Shown: in pieces, positions 35,965 to 44,462 of the stretch
Layout: each line of letters opens with the position of its first letter
Numbering within the stretch: position 1 is the first letter of the stretch
Source: Algoriphagus winogradskyi
GTDB lineage: Bacteria; Bacteroidota; Bacteroidia; Cytophagales; Cyclobacteriaceae
DNA: 64,000 nt
Direction: 5' to 3'
Assembly: GCF_900182815.1 (NCBI RefSeq)
Contig: NZ_FXUA01000004.1
Coordinates: 372,001-436,000, forward strand
Notes under the pieces: model-generated
Seen by the model: the letters and a program-made list of their open reading frames with translations, nothing else
What the model was told of the DNA's origin: nothing
Database searches by the model: none
Translations under genes and position numbers: made by a program

Positions 35965-36258
35965 ATGAATAAACTAGTTAAAATGCTTCCGGCACTGGGA
36001 TTAGTGCTAGGAGCTGGAATGGCCCTGGCCATGAATGTGCCGACTATGGTGACAGACAAGGTTGATCCAAAAGTATGGACTCCGGACTCTGATCCCATGC
36101 ATGCTGCCACTAATGGCTATAGGGAAATCACAGATGAAAATCTTGGTACAGATTATCTCTGCAACACCACCAGCCAAGTGTGTAGGGTAGAGTTCGAAAA
36201 TGATGATCCATATGGAGAGATCTCAGAACTCACCCCGGGAATTTATGTCCCTCAATAA
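35965..36258 (+). CDS. DUF6520 family small exported protein
   Basis: A 97-aa protein with a signal peptide (about 1-22, ending ALA) and a short mature part with two cysteines (C66, C73; DYLCN and QVCRVEF). This matches the DUF6520 family of small Bacteroidota secreted proteins, function unknown. The cysteine pair could form a disulfide made by the nearby MauE/TlpA-like proteins, which is inference. A strong terminator follows immediately, so it is expressed as a short transcript. Confidence 0.8.
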   Translation: MNKLVKMLPALGLVLGAGMALAMNVPTMVTDKVDPKVWTPDSDPMHAATNGYREITDENLGTDYLCNTTSQVCRVEFENDDPYGEISELTPGIYVPQ

Positions 36259-36266
36259 AGTACGAA

Positions 36267-36298
36267 TCCCCAACACCTGCAGTGTTGGGGATTTTTTT
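36267..36298. terminator. Intrinsic terminator
   Basis: A perfect 10-bp stem TCCCCAACAC/GTGTTGGGGA with loop CTGCA and seven Ts. It ends the DUF6520 transcript. It touches the 3' end of the convergent SusD-like gene and could act weakly in that direction too. Confidence 0.9.
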
Positions 36299-37646
36299 AT
36301 CGTGCATTCTGCTTCACGCCGGATAACACTATTTCTTCATCAGGGATAGGAAAAACATAATTTAAAGAGTTGGGCTCAAGACTTATCAGCTGTCCTTCAA
36401 CTATTCGCTCTACTTTCTTGGAATGCTCAGGATATTGATTGAGCCTTCTCAAATCCGTCCATCTAAGACCTCTTCCTACCAATTCCTTTTTACGCTCCAA
36501 CAGTATTTCATTTACTAAATCCTCCCCTACGGCATCTACGGGAATAAAGCTCTCCGGCTTTATCCTGCGACTAAGCAGCGAGTTCAAATACTCTCTTGCT
36601 TTTTCCTCCTCACCTATCCATGCCAATCCCTCGGCTGCCATCAGCTCAAGTTCCCCGGTACTTAGTCCTCCGAATGAGAGTATATTTCCAGTTAACCTTC
36701 CCCGTTCTTGATATCGGTTCTCCCCAACCTGATCAAAATATGCCTGTAGTCTCAAATCACCTGGTTGGTAGCTTTCAATTAGCGTAGTATCCACAAATAC
36801 TTCAGATGAGAAGATAAATGTGACTGTCACCAGTTCAGAGTAAAAGACAGTCTCCTCCCCAAAACGGACAAATGGGCGATTGGCGGCTACATCTATGTTA
36901 TTGAAATCCAGCCGTTCGGTATAAATCTCCAATGCTTCTTCTGCCGCGTCGGAAGCGCCCTCATAATCAAACATACATAACTTCAAACGTGCCAACATTC
37001 CCAGAGCAGCCGCTTTAGTAGGTCTGCTCTTTGGCAACTGAAAATCTGGTAGCAATGTGGCAGCCTCAGTTAAATCCATCAATACACGGCTATAGCTTTC
37101 CTCCAACGTGGAGCGTTCAGCTTTTGAGTTCACATCAGGACTGTCCTTCAGGATTATTCCGAGTAACTGTTCATTTTCCCCACCCAACTGATAGGGAGGG
37201 GCAAATTCCTGAAGCAAATGGTAGTAAGCATGCGCTCTGTGAAAGAGTGCCTCCCCTCTAAGCGTTTTATAATCTACTCCGTCTTTGTAAGGAATTTCCT
37301 CCAGCGCATCCAAGGCAACATTCGCATAAAAAACCTGCTGATAAGGGGTAGACCAGTCGTAAGCAGGGTCTCCCTGAAAAAGATCGTCCAGCCATAGATA
37401 TGCGCCTTGCTCTGGCAATCCCAGCGTGGGTAGACCTTCGTCGCTGACAAAATACTCATCTCCTCCATGGAGGGTAAGAACAGGCTGCTTGTTTAGAACA
37501 GTGGTATTATCCAGTAATAATCGGATATCCTCCATCGTAGAGGGAACTACCAGACTCTGGTCTGGCTTGACATCCAGGTAATCATCACAAGCTGTACCTA
37601 CAGCAAGGACAAGGAAAATGAATACAATTGAATATTTTTTTTTCAT
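36297..37646 (-). CDS. RagB/SusD-like nutrient-uptake lipoprotein
   Basis: A 449-aa SusD-like outer-membrane lipoprotein. The signal peptide ends VGTAC (C20), followed by DDYLDVKPDQSLVVP, a classic SusD N-terminus. TPR helices follow (AYYHLLQEFAPPYQLGG), and the C-terminal domain has RRKELVGRGLRWTDLRRLNQYP and VFPIPDEEI. It caps the SusC-like channel and binds the substrate. I used the ATG at 37646 rather than a longer frame that would place 58 repeat-derived residues before the signal peptide. A 372-bp gap separates it from susC. Confidence 0.93.
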   Translation of the reverse strand: MKKKYSIVFIFLVLAVGTACDDYLDVKPDQSLVVPSTMEDIRLLLDNTTVLNKQPVLTLHGGDEYFVSDEGLPTLGLPEQGAYLWLDDLFQGDPAYDWSTPYQQVFYANVALDALEEIPYKDGVDYKTLRGEALFHRAHAYYHLLQEFAPPYQLGGENEQLLGIILKDSPDVNSKAERSTLEESYSRVLMDLTEAATLLPDFQLPKSRPTKAAALGMLARLKLCMFDYEGASDAAEEALEIYTERLDFNNIDVAANRPFVRFGEETVFYSELVTVTFIFSSEVFVDTTLIESYQPGDLRLQAYFDQVGENRYQERGRLTGNILSFGGLSTGELELMAAEGLAWIGEEEKAREYLNSLLSRRIKPESFIPVDAVGEDLVNEILLERKKELVGRGLRWTDLRRLNQYPEHSKKVERIVEGQLISLEPNSLNYVFPIPDEEIVLSGVKQNAR

Positions 37647-38018
37647 GTGTTTATATTTTAGATTTTTTAGTTCTTTTAAAGAAGTGGGCCTCAATTTTCC
37701 TGTTCTTTTGGCTTGGCCCAAAAGAACCAAAAGGCCAAGACGCCAGCAAAGCTTCCTCGCGCAGTCCAGCCGCCTGGCTCGCTGCTGCGTCACCCCCGCC
37801 CGCACCTTAACAACAAGCATATTTGGTAATTCGGTGCATGCTAGGATATAATCATACCCCTGTGTGTCGACCGCCCGTCATGGATATTTCACATGATTAT
37901 AATTAGTCCAAAAGGGGCCGCGGAGGCTTCTCCACCGCGGCTATGCCGGATTTGTATGATTTAGAGGTTACCACTCCTCTCTATATGAAGAAAGCATCCG
38001 GCAGTTTCTTTTTTTAGT
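37647..38018. other. 372-bp gap between SusC and SusD genes with dispersed repeat
   Basis: SusC and SusD genes usually lie close together; here a repeat related to 30838-30965 (about 37690-37820) and a GC-rich hairpin CCGCGG...CCGCGG (37918-37939) separate them. The inverted pair TGCCGGAT/ATCCGGCA (37953 and 37997) is also present. The gap looks like a repeat insertion that may affect the SusC:SusD expression ratio. Confidence 0.6.
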
Positions 38019-41000
38019 TTAGAAGTTCAGTTGAAGCCCCAGGGCAATGCTTTTTCTGGGCGTAGCCCATCCAAAATCAGGATCCCAATCTGTATCAGTG
38101 GATTTCCAGATGATTCCTAAATTATTAGCATATAAGAATAGCTCTGCCCTCCTTACTCCAGATAGAAACCCGGATTGGATTTTAGGCAGCATGTACCCTA
38201 ATCTGACATCCTGCAGACGGATATGGTCTCCCTTCTCTATCAATGCTGCGCTGTTTCGGTAGAAAGTATCACGGAAAGTATCACGTGAATCCGGCATGGA
38301 CGGAATTTGGGTAAACTCCTCATCGCCTGGCGTCTGCCACCTGAGTCCGTAGTCCGAATGTCCACCCCTGCCCATCATGATGCTATTGTATTGAACAGAA
38401 GTCCTTCGGAAATAATATCCGAATCTATAACTGATGTTTGCCGAAAGGCTGAATCCCTTATAGCTGAAGGTATTTCTCAGTGCCCCAAAAGTAGTCGGTC
38501 TGGCTGGTCCATGGTAAACTATACTTTCCAGACTGGCCTCGTTGACTATGGTTCGATAATCCACGGATGGCTCACCATTGAGTATTCCCATCGGAGCCCC
38601 TGTCTCAGGATTCAACCCAGCCCAAGGAAGACTGTAGTAGGAAAACAGTGGCCTTCCTACCACTGGAAAATTGACCCCTCCCCCTGCTCCGCTGGCGCCT
38701 CTATCCAGTAAACTACTGACCGGTGACTCTATTTCATATCCCGTGACTTCTTCCTTAAGTCCTGAAAGTAGCAACACTGTATTCCATTGAAATTCTCCTG
38801 TCAAATTCTTGGTTTCCAACTGCAGATCAAATCCCTTGGTACTGGTCGAGGAATTATTTCCATTGAAAACCTGTATTCCAGAACTGGGTGCATAGGGCGA
38901 TTGCCCGATCAGATCCAGACCTTCCTTCAGGTAAAACTCCAATGTCCCTGAGATCCTGCCATTTTTGCTTTCCAAATCCACTCCCAGGTTTGCTATCTTG
39001 ATCCTTTCCCATCGCAGATTCCTGTTCGGGGGATTTACAATGCTGGCGAAAGGTAAATTCGTAAGCGTACCGCCCGAACTGATACGTGCTGTAGTGTAAG
39101 CAGATAAATTTCTGTCCACATTGGCATTATACCCATAGGAAAACCTCATTTTCACATAAGGCAATTTTTCCCAATTATAAAATGATTCCTCGCTTAAAAC
39201 CCATCCCAAACCTGCGGACCATAAGGGAACTGCCCGTTGGTTGGCATCTACTCCAAATAAATTGGAGGCATCCTTTCGGGCACTGATCGTGAGCAGGTAC
39301 CTGTTTCCATATTCCAAAGACCCGTTGGCAAAAAGGGAATAAAAGCGATCAGCACCTGCCCCTATGCGATCTGAATTGGGAATCTGTGATGTTTGTCTTG
39401 GATTGTGATACTGCGGAAAAGGCGTCAGAAAGTCCACTGTCTGAATACTAGACGTCTCCGGTCTGTAGCCATATAACCCGCCGGAAGAAGTTTGGGAGTT
39501 CAGGGATTTCAGCTCTACCCCAGCCAAGGAGCTAAACTCCCAGCTGTCCTGCCAACTGGTAGAATAATCCAGCATTCCCCTGACTGAGTGGCTGGAGGAA
39601 AATCTGTCGGATCTTCTCAGTATCCCACCCATAGGAATGTTTCTGATTAGATTTCCGTTTTCATCAAACTCACTGAACAAGTTGATCTGCTCCCGGACAA
39701 AGTAGCTGTCCTGGCTGTAGCTGGTCACATTCCTGCTCCCCTGCTGCCAATATTGGTAGAGAACTTTCATATCCAGCCCCTTCAGTAGCTTATAGTTCAA
39801 ACCAAGGTTTAGCCTCCAGTCATCCTGAATAGCTTCTGTCGGGCTCCTTCCGATTTCTTCCAGAGGTACATATTGCCAATCCAACAATCCTGCTGATTCT
39901 GCCTCCTGCTTAAAACTATTGCTGAAACGGTTGGTTAGTCCCAGTGGATTTCCGCTTTCATCTGCCAGTCTTGCATAAGGATACATGCCCTGATTTGAGG
40001 TGAAGTACAGCTCATTGGCTCCGGCATTCTGATCTACTTGCCTGCTTTTTACTCCATAAATCCCAAACTGAATACCCAGTTTATCATTTAACAGGCTGAA
40101 GTCATTTTTCACATTCAGCGTGAGTCTGTTACTGGAATTCCCGACTTCTGACAGGCGCTGCTTATCATAGCCCAGCGCTATTAGATAACTGTGATGGGAA
40201 GATCCTCCAGACAGTCCCAAACTGTACTGCTGGTTCAACTGGGGCCTATAGAGGTATCGCTGTACATCCTCCCGCAAATCATAACTGCGGAATGCGGCTA
40301 TTCTCCCCTTGGCCTCTTCCGCAGTAATCAGACCTTCCCGCTGTTGGTATAGAGTTTCTACCACCGGGGTAATAGCAGGTCTGGAAGGGTTGGAAAATGT
40401 ACTGTTATAGTATCCAGCCTCAAAGAGCTGCTCTTCTAGGGTAATAAAATCACTGACCGATAGATTAGGACTCAGAAAGGGATCCGGCTGCTGAATCCAG
40501 TTGGTATTGGCAGTCAAGTTGAACTTCATTGCCTGATCCATTTTACCTGATTTGGTGGTAATGACAATGACCCCGTTACCTGCCCTGGCTCCCCAGATGG
40601 AGGCTGCTGCTGCATCACGCAAAACCGTAATACTTTGCACATCATTCGGGTTGATATCTTCCAGACTTCCGTCAAAAGGAAAATTATCTATAACAATGAG
40701 TGGCTGTGAGAAATTACCCAGGGTGCTTCTGCCTCTGATGGATATAGGATCCCTAACCTGATCTCCAGCCCTGTTGAATATCAGTCCAGAAGTGACATCC
40801 TCCAACTTGTCCACCAGATTCGTGCTGACTCTTCGGTCTATCAGCTCCTCATCCAAACTGACAAATGATCCTGATGCCCTGCTCTTAGGGATTTTCTGAT
40901 ACCCTGTAGAAACCACTTCCACTTCATCCAGACCCATCTCTAGTGGTTTTAATCCAAATATCAATTCTTCAGACATAGTAACACTCACTGAAGTATCCAG

Positions 41001-41243
41001 CGAGGCATAGCCCATAAACTGAAGTACGAAACGATATTCTCCCGGCTCCAGCGCAAGACTAAACTTACCGTCACCATCCGCAATCAGCGACTTTCCTAAG
41101 GGAAGTACTGTAGCCATTGCCCCGGCAAGGGGCATTTGGGAATCCGCCTCTACTACCCTGCCTGAAACAGCTATTTTCTGTGCTTCTGCAGCTTGAAAAG
41201 AAAGGGACAAAATTCCCAGTAAAACGAACACTAGCTTTCTCAT
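38019..41243 (-). CDS. SusC/RagA-family TonB-dependent outer-membrane transporter
   Basis: A 1074-aa TonB-linked receptor. It has a signal peptide (about 1-21) and a carboxypeptidase-regulatory-like domain at about 25-110 ([17 protein letters not shown]). The TonB box region [13 protein letters not shown] follows. The plug ends with the SusC signature [25 protein letters not shown]. The rest is a 22-strand-type barrel ending IALGLQLNF. It imports an unknown nutrient, possibly a peptide given the attached TlpA-like gene. Its start overlaps the TlpA-like gene by 4 bp. Confidence 0.95.
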   Translation of the reverse strand: MRKLVFVLLGILSLSFQAAEAQKIAVSGRVVEADSQMPLAGAMATVLPLGKSLIADGDGKFSLALEPGEYRFVLQFMGYASLDTSVSVTMSEELIFGLKPLEMGLDEVEVVSTGYQKIPKSRASGSFVSLDEELIDRRVSTNLVDKLEDVTSGLIFNRAGDQVRDPISIRGRSTLGNFSQPLIVIDNFPFDGSLEDINPNDVQSITVLRDAAAASIWGARAGNGVIVITTKSGKMDQAMKFNLTANTNWIQQPDPFLSPNLSVSDFITLEEQLFEAGYYNSTFSNPSRPAITPVVETLYQQREGLITAEEAKGRIAAFRSYDLREDVQRYLYRPQLNQQYSLGLSGGSSHHSYLIALGYDKQRLSEVGNSSNRLTLNVKNDFSLLNDKLGIQFGIYGVKSRQVDQNAGANELYFTSNQGMYPYARLADESGNPLGLTNRFSNSFKQEAESAGLLDWQYVPLEEIGRSPTEAIQDDWRLNLGLNYKLLKGLDMKVLYQYWQQGSRNVTSYSQDSYFVREQINLFSEFDENGNLIRNIPMGGILRRSDRFSSSHSVRGMLDYSTSWQDSWEFSSLAGVELKSLNSQTSSGGLYGYRPETSSIQTVDFLTPFPQYHNPRQTSQIPNSDRIGAGADRFYSLFANGSLEYGNRYLLTISARKDASNLFGVDANQRAVPLWSAGLGWVLSEESFYNWEKLPYVKMRFSYGYNANVDRNLSAYTTARISSGGTLTNLPFASIVNPPNRNLRWERIKIANLGVDLESKNGRISGTLEFYLKEGLDLIGQSPYAPSSGIQVFNGNNSSTSTKGFDLQLETKNLTGEFQWNTVLLLSGLKEEVTGYEIESPVSSLLDRGASGAGGGVNFPVVGRPLFSYYSLPWAGLNPETGAPMGILNGEPSVDYRTIVNEASLESIVYHGPARPTTFGALRNTFSYKGFSLSANISYRFGYYFRRTSVQYNSIMMGRGGHSDYGLRWQTPGDEEFTQIPSMPDSRDTFRDTFYRNSAALIEKGDHIRLQDVRLGYMLPKIQSGFLSGVRRAELFLYANNLGIIWKSTDTDWDPDFGWATPRKSIALGLQLNF

Positions 41244-42631
41244 GGTGCCAATAGATTAGGTTTAGCAATTTTTCTCAGTACCAGGACATTTATCTCCTCT
41301 TCTCTCAGAATCAGGTCTAGCCCATTTGCCAGCAGAGCTTGCTTTAGGCTTTCCACATCTGAAAGATTGGCATCCAGCCTCAGATCAATCGGATAATCAA
41401 TTCCGGTCAGGTTGATAAATGGATAAGGACTGTTTCTTTGAAATGCCGCATTGAGGTGGTACACAAACCCCTGCAAGGGATAGTTAGTCATATCCAACCC
41501 CTGTTTGGTACTGTAGGATTTCTCAGACCCTGATGCATGCGGGTAGCTAGTTCCTTCCTGCTGTACCAGAGCATAGACCATCCACTTTTTTTTCTCCACC
41601 TGCGCCTCTATATGCGGAAAGTAACGGTCCAGATCTTCCCTCATCATACGGTAAGGATCCGCATGGGCAGGTGCAATCAGTTCATATCCGAATACATGGG
41701 TACCTTCTGCCATCCAATCCTCGTAGTCCCTGCCTACTTTATCAGACCAGAGTTCCTCAAGATCAAAACCTATGGTGTCCATACGGTTTAGGCTGTAGTA
41801 GTCCTCCCGGCTCTTTTCAGAATAAGCAAGGCTATAATGGTATAGCAGGGGAAGGTTGATAATTCTGATTTGGGACATCTCCTCGAACTGCTGGGTAAGA
41901 GAACCGTGGACTTCCGGGATATATCCAGTCATGGCAGACTGGAACCAGATGTTTTTATTCTGCACCTGAGGTGCTCCTGAAATAAGTTTTTCCTCCTTGG
42001 CAAGTGAGATTTTATAGTCTTTCTTTTCACGGAATAACACTTCCCCATTTGCCAATAGCTGCTCAATATTTGTGTAGGTAAGGTCTTCGATCCCTGTAAT
42101 GGCCACCACTTTTCCTTCAGGATCGAGCAATACCACATGGGGAATCACCGAATGGGGAAAGTAGGATCGCATCTTCCGGGCATCCACCACCAGCGGTAAT
42201 CCTACAGCTTGCAGTCGCTTGTTTCCTGAAATAGTCTCAGTGATTTGATCTTCGCCAAAGACAGTGATTGGCAACACAGCAAGCCGGTCACCATACTTCT
42301 TCTGAATAGCATGCAGCTGAGGCAGGGAAGCGATGCTGGCGGTACAGGTAGGAGCCCAGAACTCCAGGATCACATACTTGCCCCTGTAATCATCCAGCCG
42401 CAGCTTATCCGAATCATAGTGTAATACCTCCGAGAATTCGATCCCGGAAGGAATCTGATCCCCAATGGTAAGTGTATCCGGGTAGGCAGAAGAGCTTGCG
42501 CCCTCCTGCCCTGGGATACCGGAGTAATCAACCAAATCAGACTCCGGAGGTGAATCAGCAACTTGTGCTGTGAGTGTGCTTATGGGAAGACATAGCAGTC
42601 CCATTAAGCAGATGAGTAGTGTTTTTTTCAT
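41240..42631 (-). CDS. TlpA-like thioredoxin-fold protein with CxxS active site
   Basis: A 463-aa exported protein with a signal peptide (about 1-22). The thioredoxin/AhpC-like domain spans about 55-200 ([19 protein letters not shown], with the cis-proline loop [10 protein letters not shown]). The expected CxxC is C96-T-A-S99, so the resolving cysteine is missing. The C-terminal region ([25 protein letters not shown], then VLVLRK) resembles the DUF3738/TIGR03435 domain often found with such proteins. It is the first gene of a TlpA-SusC-SusD operon. CxxS thioredoxins can isomerise or trap disulfides, so the role may be binding rather than reduction. Confidence 0.85.
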   Translation of the reverse strand: MKKTLLICLMGLLCLPISTLTAQVADSPPESDLVDYSGIPGQEGASSSAYPDTLTIGDQIPSGIEFSEVLHYDSDKLRLDDYRGKYVILEFWAPTCTASIASLPQLHAIQKKYGDRLAVLPITVFGEDQITETISGNKRLQAVGLPLVVDARKMRSYFPHSVIPHVVLLDPEGKVVAITGIEDLTYTNIEQLLANGEVLFREKKDYKISLAKEEKLISGAPQVQNKNIWFQSAMTGYIPEVHGSLTQQFEEMSQIRIINLPLLYHYSLAYSEKSREDYYSLNRMDTIGFDLEELWSDKVGRDYEDWMAEGTHVFGYELIAPAHADPYRMMREDLDRYFPHIEAQVEKKKWMVYALVQQEGTSYPHASGSEKSYSTKQGLDMTNYPLQGFVYHLNAAFQRNSPYPFINLTGIDYPIDLRLDANLSDVESLKQALLANGLDLILREEEINVLVLRKIAKPNLLAP

Positions 42632-43609
42632 TGCTTTTGAATGTTTGTAATGCTGGGTCCGCCACGGCGAGACAGGTGACCGATGTCCGGTGCCCGGTGA
42701 AAGGGGACCGAAGACGGGAGACGGAAGACGGAAGACCGGTGTCCGGTGTCGGATGCCCGATGTGCGATACTTCGACTTCGCTCAGTACAAGTGCTGGAAG
42801 CAGAAGTAGGCAGTCGCAGTGAGCAGTCGCAGAAGTGAAAAGTCAGAAAGCTAAAGTCAGAAATCTGAAATCCTAACAACCGACCTTAAGGTCATTTTGA
42901 AGGAGTTCCGGCTGAGAAATCTCTCAACTCTAACTTCTTGACTCTTGGCTCTACCTTCTTGTCTCCTGGCCCTTAATTCTACTTCTACCCTCCAAATACT
43001 TTGTACTTTGTACTCGATACTTTGTACCCAATACAAGACATAATCCTCCCACCTTGCTCCGACCGAGCAACCAACAAATAATGAATAAGAAATAAACTGA
43101 AGTAATGGAGCTGTTGACCTGCTGCAGCAGATGATCTCCATCATCGTGTAACGTCACCCGAATAATCGGGATCGAGAACTCCCTGATCTGTGTGGATAGT
43201 CCCGAGACGCTAGCGGATTCGGGAGCAATCAGAGAGAAAAAGTGCCCAAATCCTTAAATCGGATTCTTGGGCTTCAGCGGATATAGGCGATCTACCGCGG
43301 TGATGCCGAGTTCCACTGGTAATAGGTAAATAGGTAAATAGCAAGTTATATCATTTCGAAAACCAAGTACACATAAGCAATCCTCTTGGAAGAGATCCCA
43401 CTGATATTGAAGTATGTGACTGGTTTGGGACATTTACTGTCTAACTTTTCTTGATGAAAATCCTGATTTAAACGTTCTATAAACAGAATCTTCGCTATAT
43501 TGAACTAAGATTCGCTTACAGGCAAATATTAGGATATAACCCATATTATACCAGTAAAACAGTTCTAATTCAGTAATTTAGATTCTAATTCAGAATTAAA
43601 TTCCTAATT
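42632..43609. other. Gene-free gap with heptad arrays and hairpins
   Basis: Nearly 1 kb without a convincing gene. The heptad arrays at 42671-43032 dominate. At 42769-42792 lies ACTTCGACTTCGCTCAG..., a dispersed repeat known from many genomes. Hairpins occur near 43189-43222 (TCCCGAG...TTCGGGA), the direct repeat TAGGTAAA lies near 43324-43340, and the operator-like repeats listed separately precede the first HTH gene. Confidence 0.7.
42671..43032. repeat. Three adjacent period-7 tandem arrays (about 40 heptads)
   Basis: Array 1, 42671-42768, has 14 heptads such as GACCGAT, GTCCGGT, GACGGAA. Array 2, 42803-42872, has about 10 degenerate heptads such as AGAAATC, TAAAGTC. Array 3, 42921-43032, has 16 heptads such as CTCTCAA, TTCTTGA, ACTTTGT. 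The motif differs between arrays while the 7-bp period is kept. No protein is plausibly encoded. Confidence 0.88.
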
Positions 43610-43610
43610 A
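43563..43610. promoter_or_regulatory. Operator-like repeats upstream of the HTH gene
   Basis: TTCTAATTCAG occurs twice exactly 20 bp apart (43563-43573, 43583-43593). The second copy forms the inverted repeat TAATTC-A-GAATTA (43586-43598), and a diverged copy TTCCTAATTA runs into the ATG at 43610. Helically phased sites at a start codon suggest autorepression by the HTH protein. Confidence 0.5.
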
Positions 43611-44023
43611 TGGAAAAGACACCAAAAATCATGAGGATATTGAGAGAATCAAATGATTACTCTCAGGAATTTGTAGCTGACTATCTAAATATTAACCAGA
43701 AGACATATTCAAATTTGGAAGCGGGTAAATCAAAACTCACTGTGGATCGAATTCAAAAATTGGCAGATCTTTATCAGGTAAAACCGGATTATTTCTTAGC
43801 TGAAGAGCTTCCTGTAATAAATTTCAATAATACTGGTCCGAAGAGTAATAGCAATAGTGGATACATCCATACTTATATCAATGAAAAAAGCGTAGATGCT
43901 TTTTATGAAAGATTGCTTTTGGAAAAAGATCTACAATTAAAAGAAAAAGAATCTCAAATCTCCTTATTGAAAGAGATGATTGAAATTTTAAAAAGTAAAA
44001 TTGACAACATTATATCAAAATAA
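43610..44023 (+). CDS. XRE-type helix-turn-helix regulator with coiled-coil tail
   Basis: A 137-aa protein. The N-terminal HTH (about 8-62) reads IMRILRESNDYSQEFVADYLNINQKTYSNLEAGKSKL. A short linker NNTGPKSNSNSGYIHTY follows, then a charged coiled coil (about 95-135, ERLLLEKDLQLKEKESQISLL) for oligomerisation. It may repress itself through the repeats upstream. The next gene begins 1 bp after its stop and encodes a shortened relative. It lies at the edge of the defence island, convergent with the NACHT gene. Confidence 0.85.
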   Translation: MEKTPKIMRILRESNDYSQEFVADYLNINQKTYSNLEAGKSKLTVDRIQKLADLYQVKPDYFLAEELPVINFNNTGPKSNSNSGYIHTYINEKSVDAFYERLLLEKDLQLKEKESQISLLKEMIEILKSKIDNIISK

Positions 44024-44024
44024 A

Positions 44025-44303
44025 ATGACAAGTGCTGGAATTATAATTAACACTCTTCTATTAGATAAAAATTTAGACCTTTCTGAAGTAGCAAAGGGAT
44101 CTGATATTCCAAAAGAAGATCTTGTGGCAACAATAGATGGTAAAAAGAGGTTAACAATCGAAAATGCGGTTAAGCTTAGTAAATTCTTTGAAATTCCTGC
44201 AGAATTTTTCTTTACTGAAAGCGCATTAGTCAATCACAATAATATTGGAGATCGAAGTAATAGTAACAGTGGTTTTATAGGCACCTATAACAATAACGAT
44301 TAG
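44025..44303 (+). CDS. Second HTH protein, probably truncated paralogue
   Basis: A 92-aa protein with an XRE-like HTH (LSEVAKGSDIPKEDLVATIDGKKRLTIENAVKLSKFFEI) and the same linker form as its neighbour (NNIGDRSNSNSGFIGTY). It ends at TAG after NNND. In the same frame beyond the stop, the sequence continues KFKELLEKLMVEKKSS, which resembles the coiled-coil tail of the upstream protein, so a nonsense mutation may have removed the tail. It could still bind DNA. Confidence 0.7.
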   Translation: MTSAGIIINTLLLDKNLDLSEVAKGSDIPKEDLVATIDGKKRLTIENAVKLSKFFEIPAEFFFTESALVNHNNIGDRSNSNSGFIGTYNNND

Positions 44304-44462
44304 AAGTTTAAAGAACTTCTGGAGAAGTTGATGGTAGAAAAGAAGAGTTCAAAAATGAGTTACAAAAATCCAAACAATAAGATGCGTATGGAAACAAATC
44401 TAAAACGAGAGAATTCATACGTCACACTATAGATAAATTTTGCAAGAAAAGAATCGTATTTA

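Noticed and set aside
37647..37820. 58-residue N-terminal extension of the SusD-like protein
   Set aside because: It is encoded by a dispersed repeat and would put a signal peptide in the middle of the protein.
42628..43144. Two overlapping minus-strand reading frames of 83 and 95 codons
   Set aside because: They run through heptad arrays and the ACTTCGACTTCGCTCAG repeat, giving low-complexity protein (TERSRS-type) that is a known artefact.
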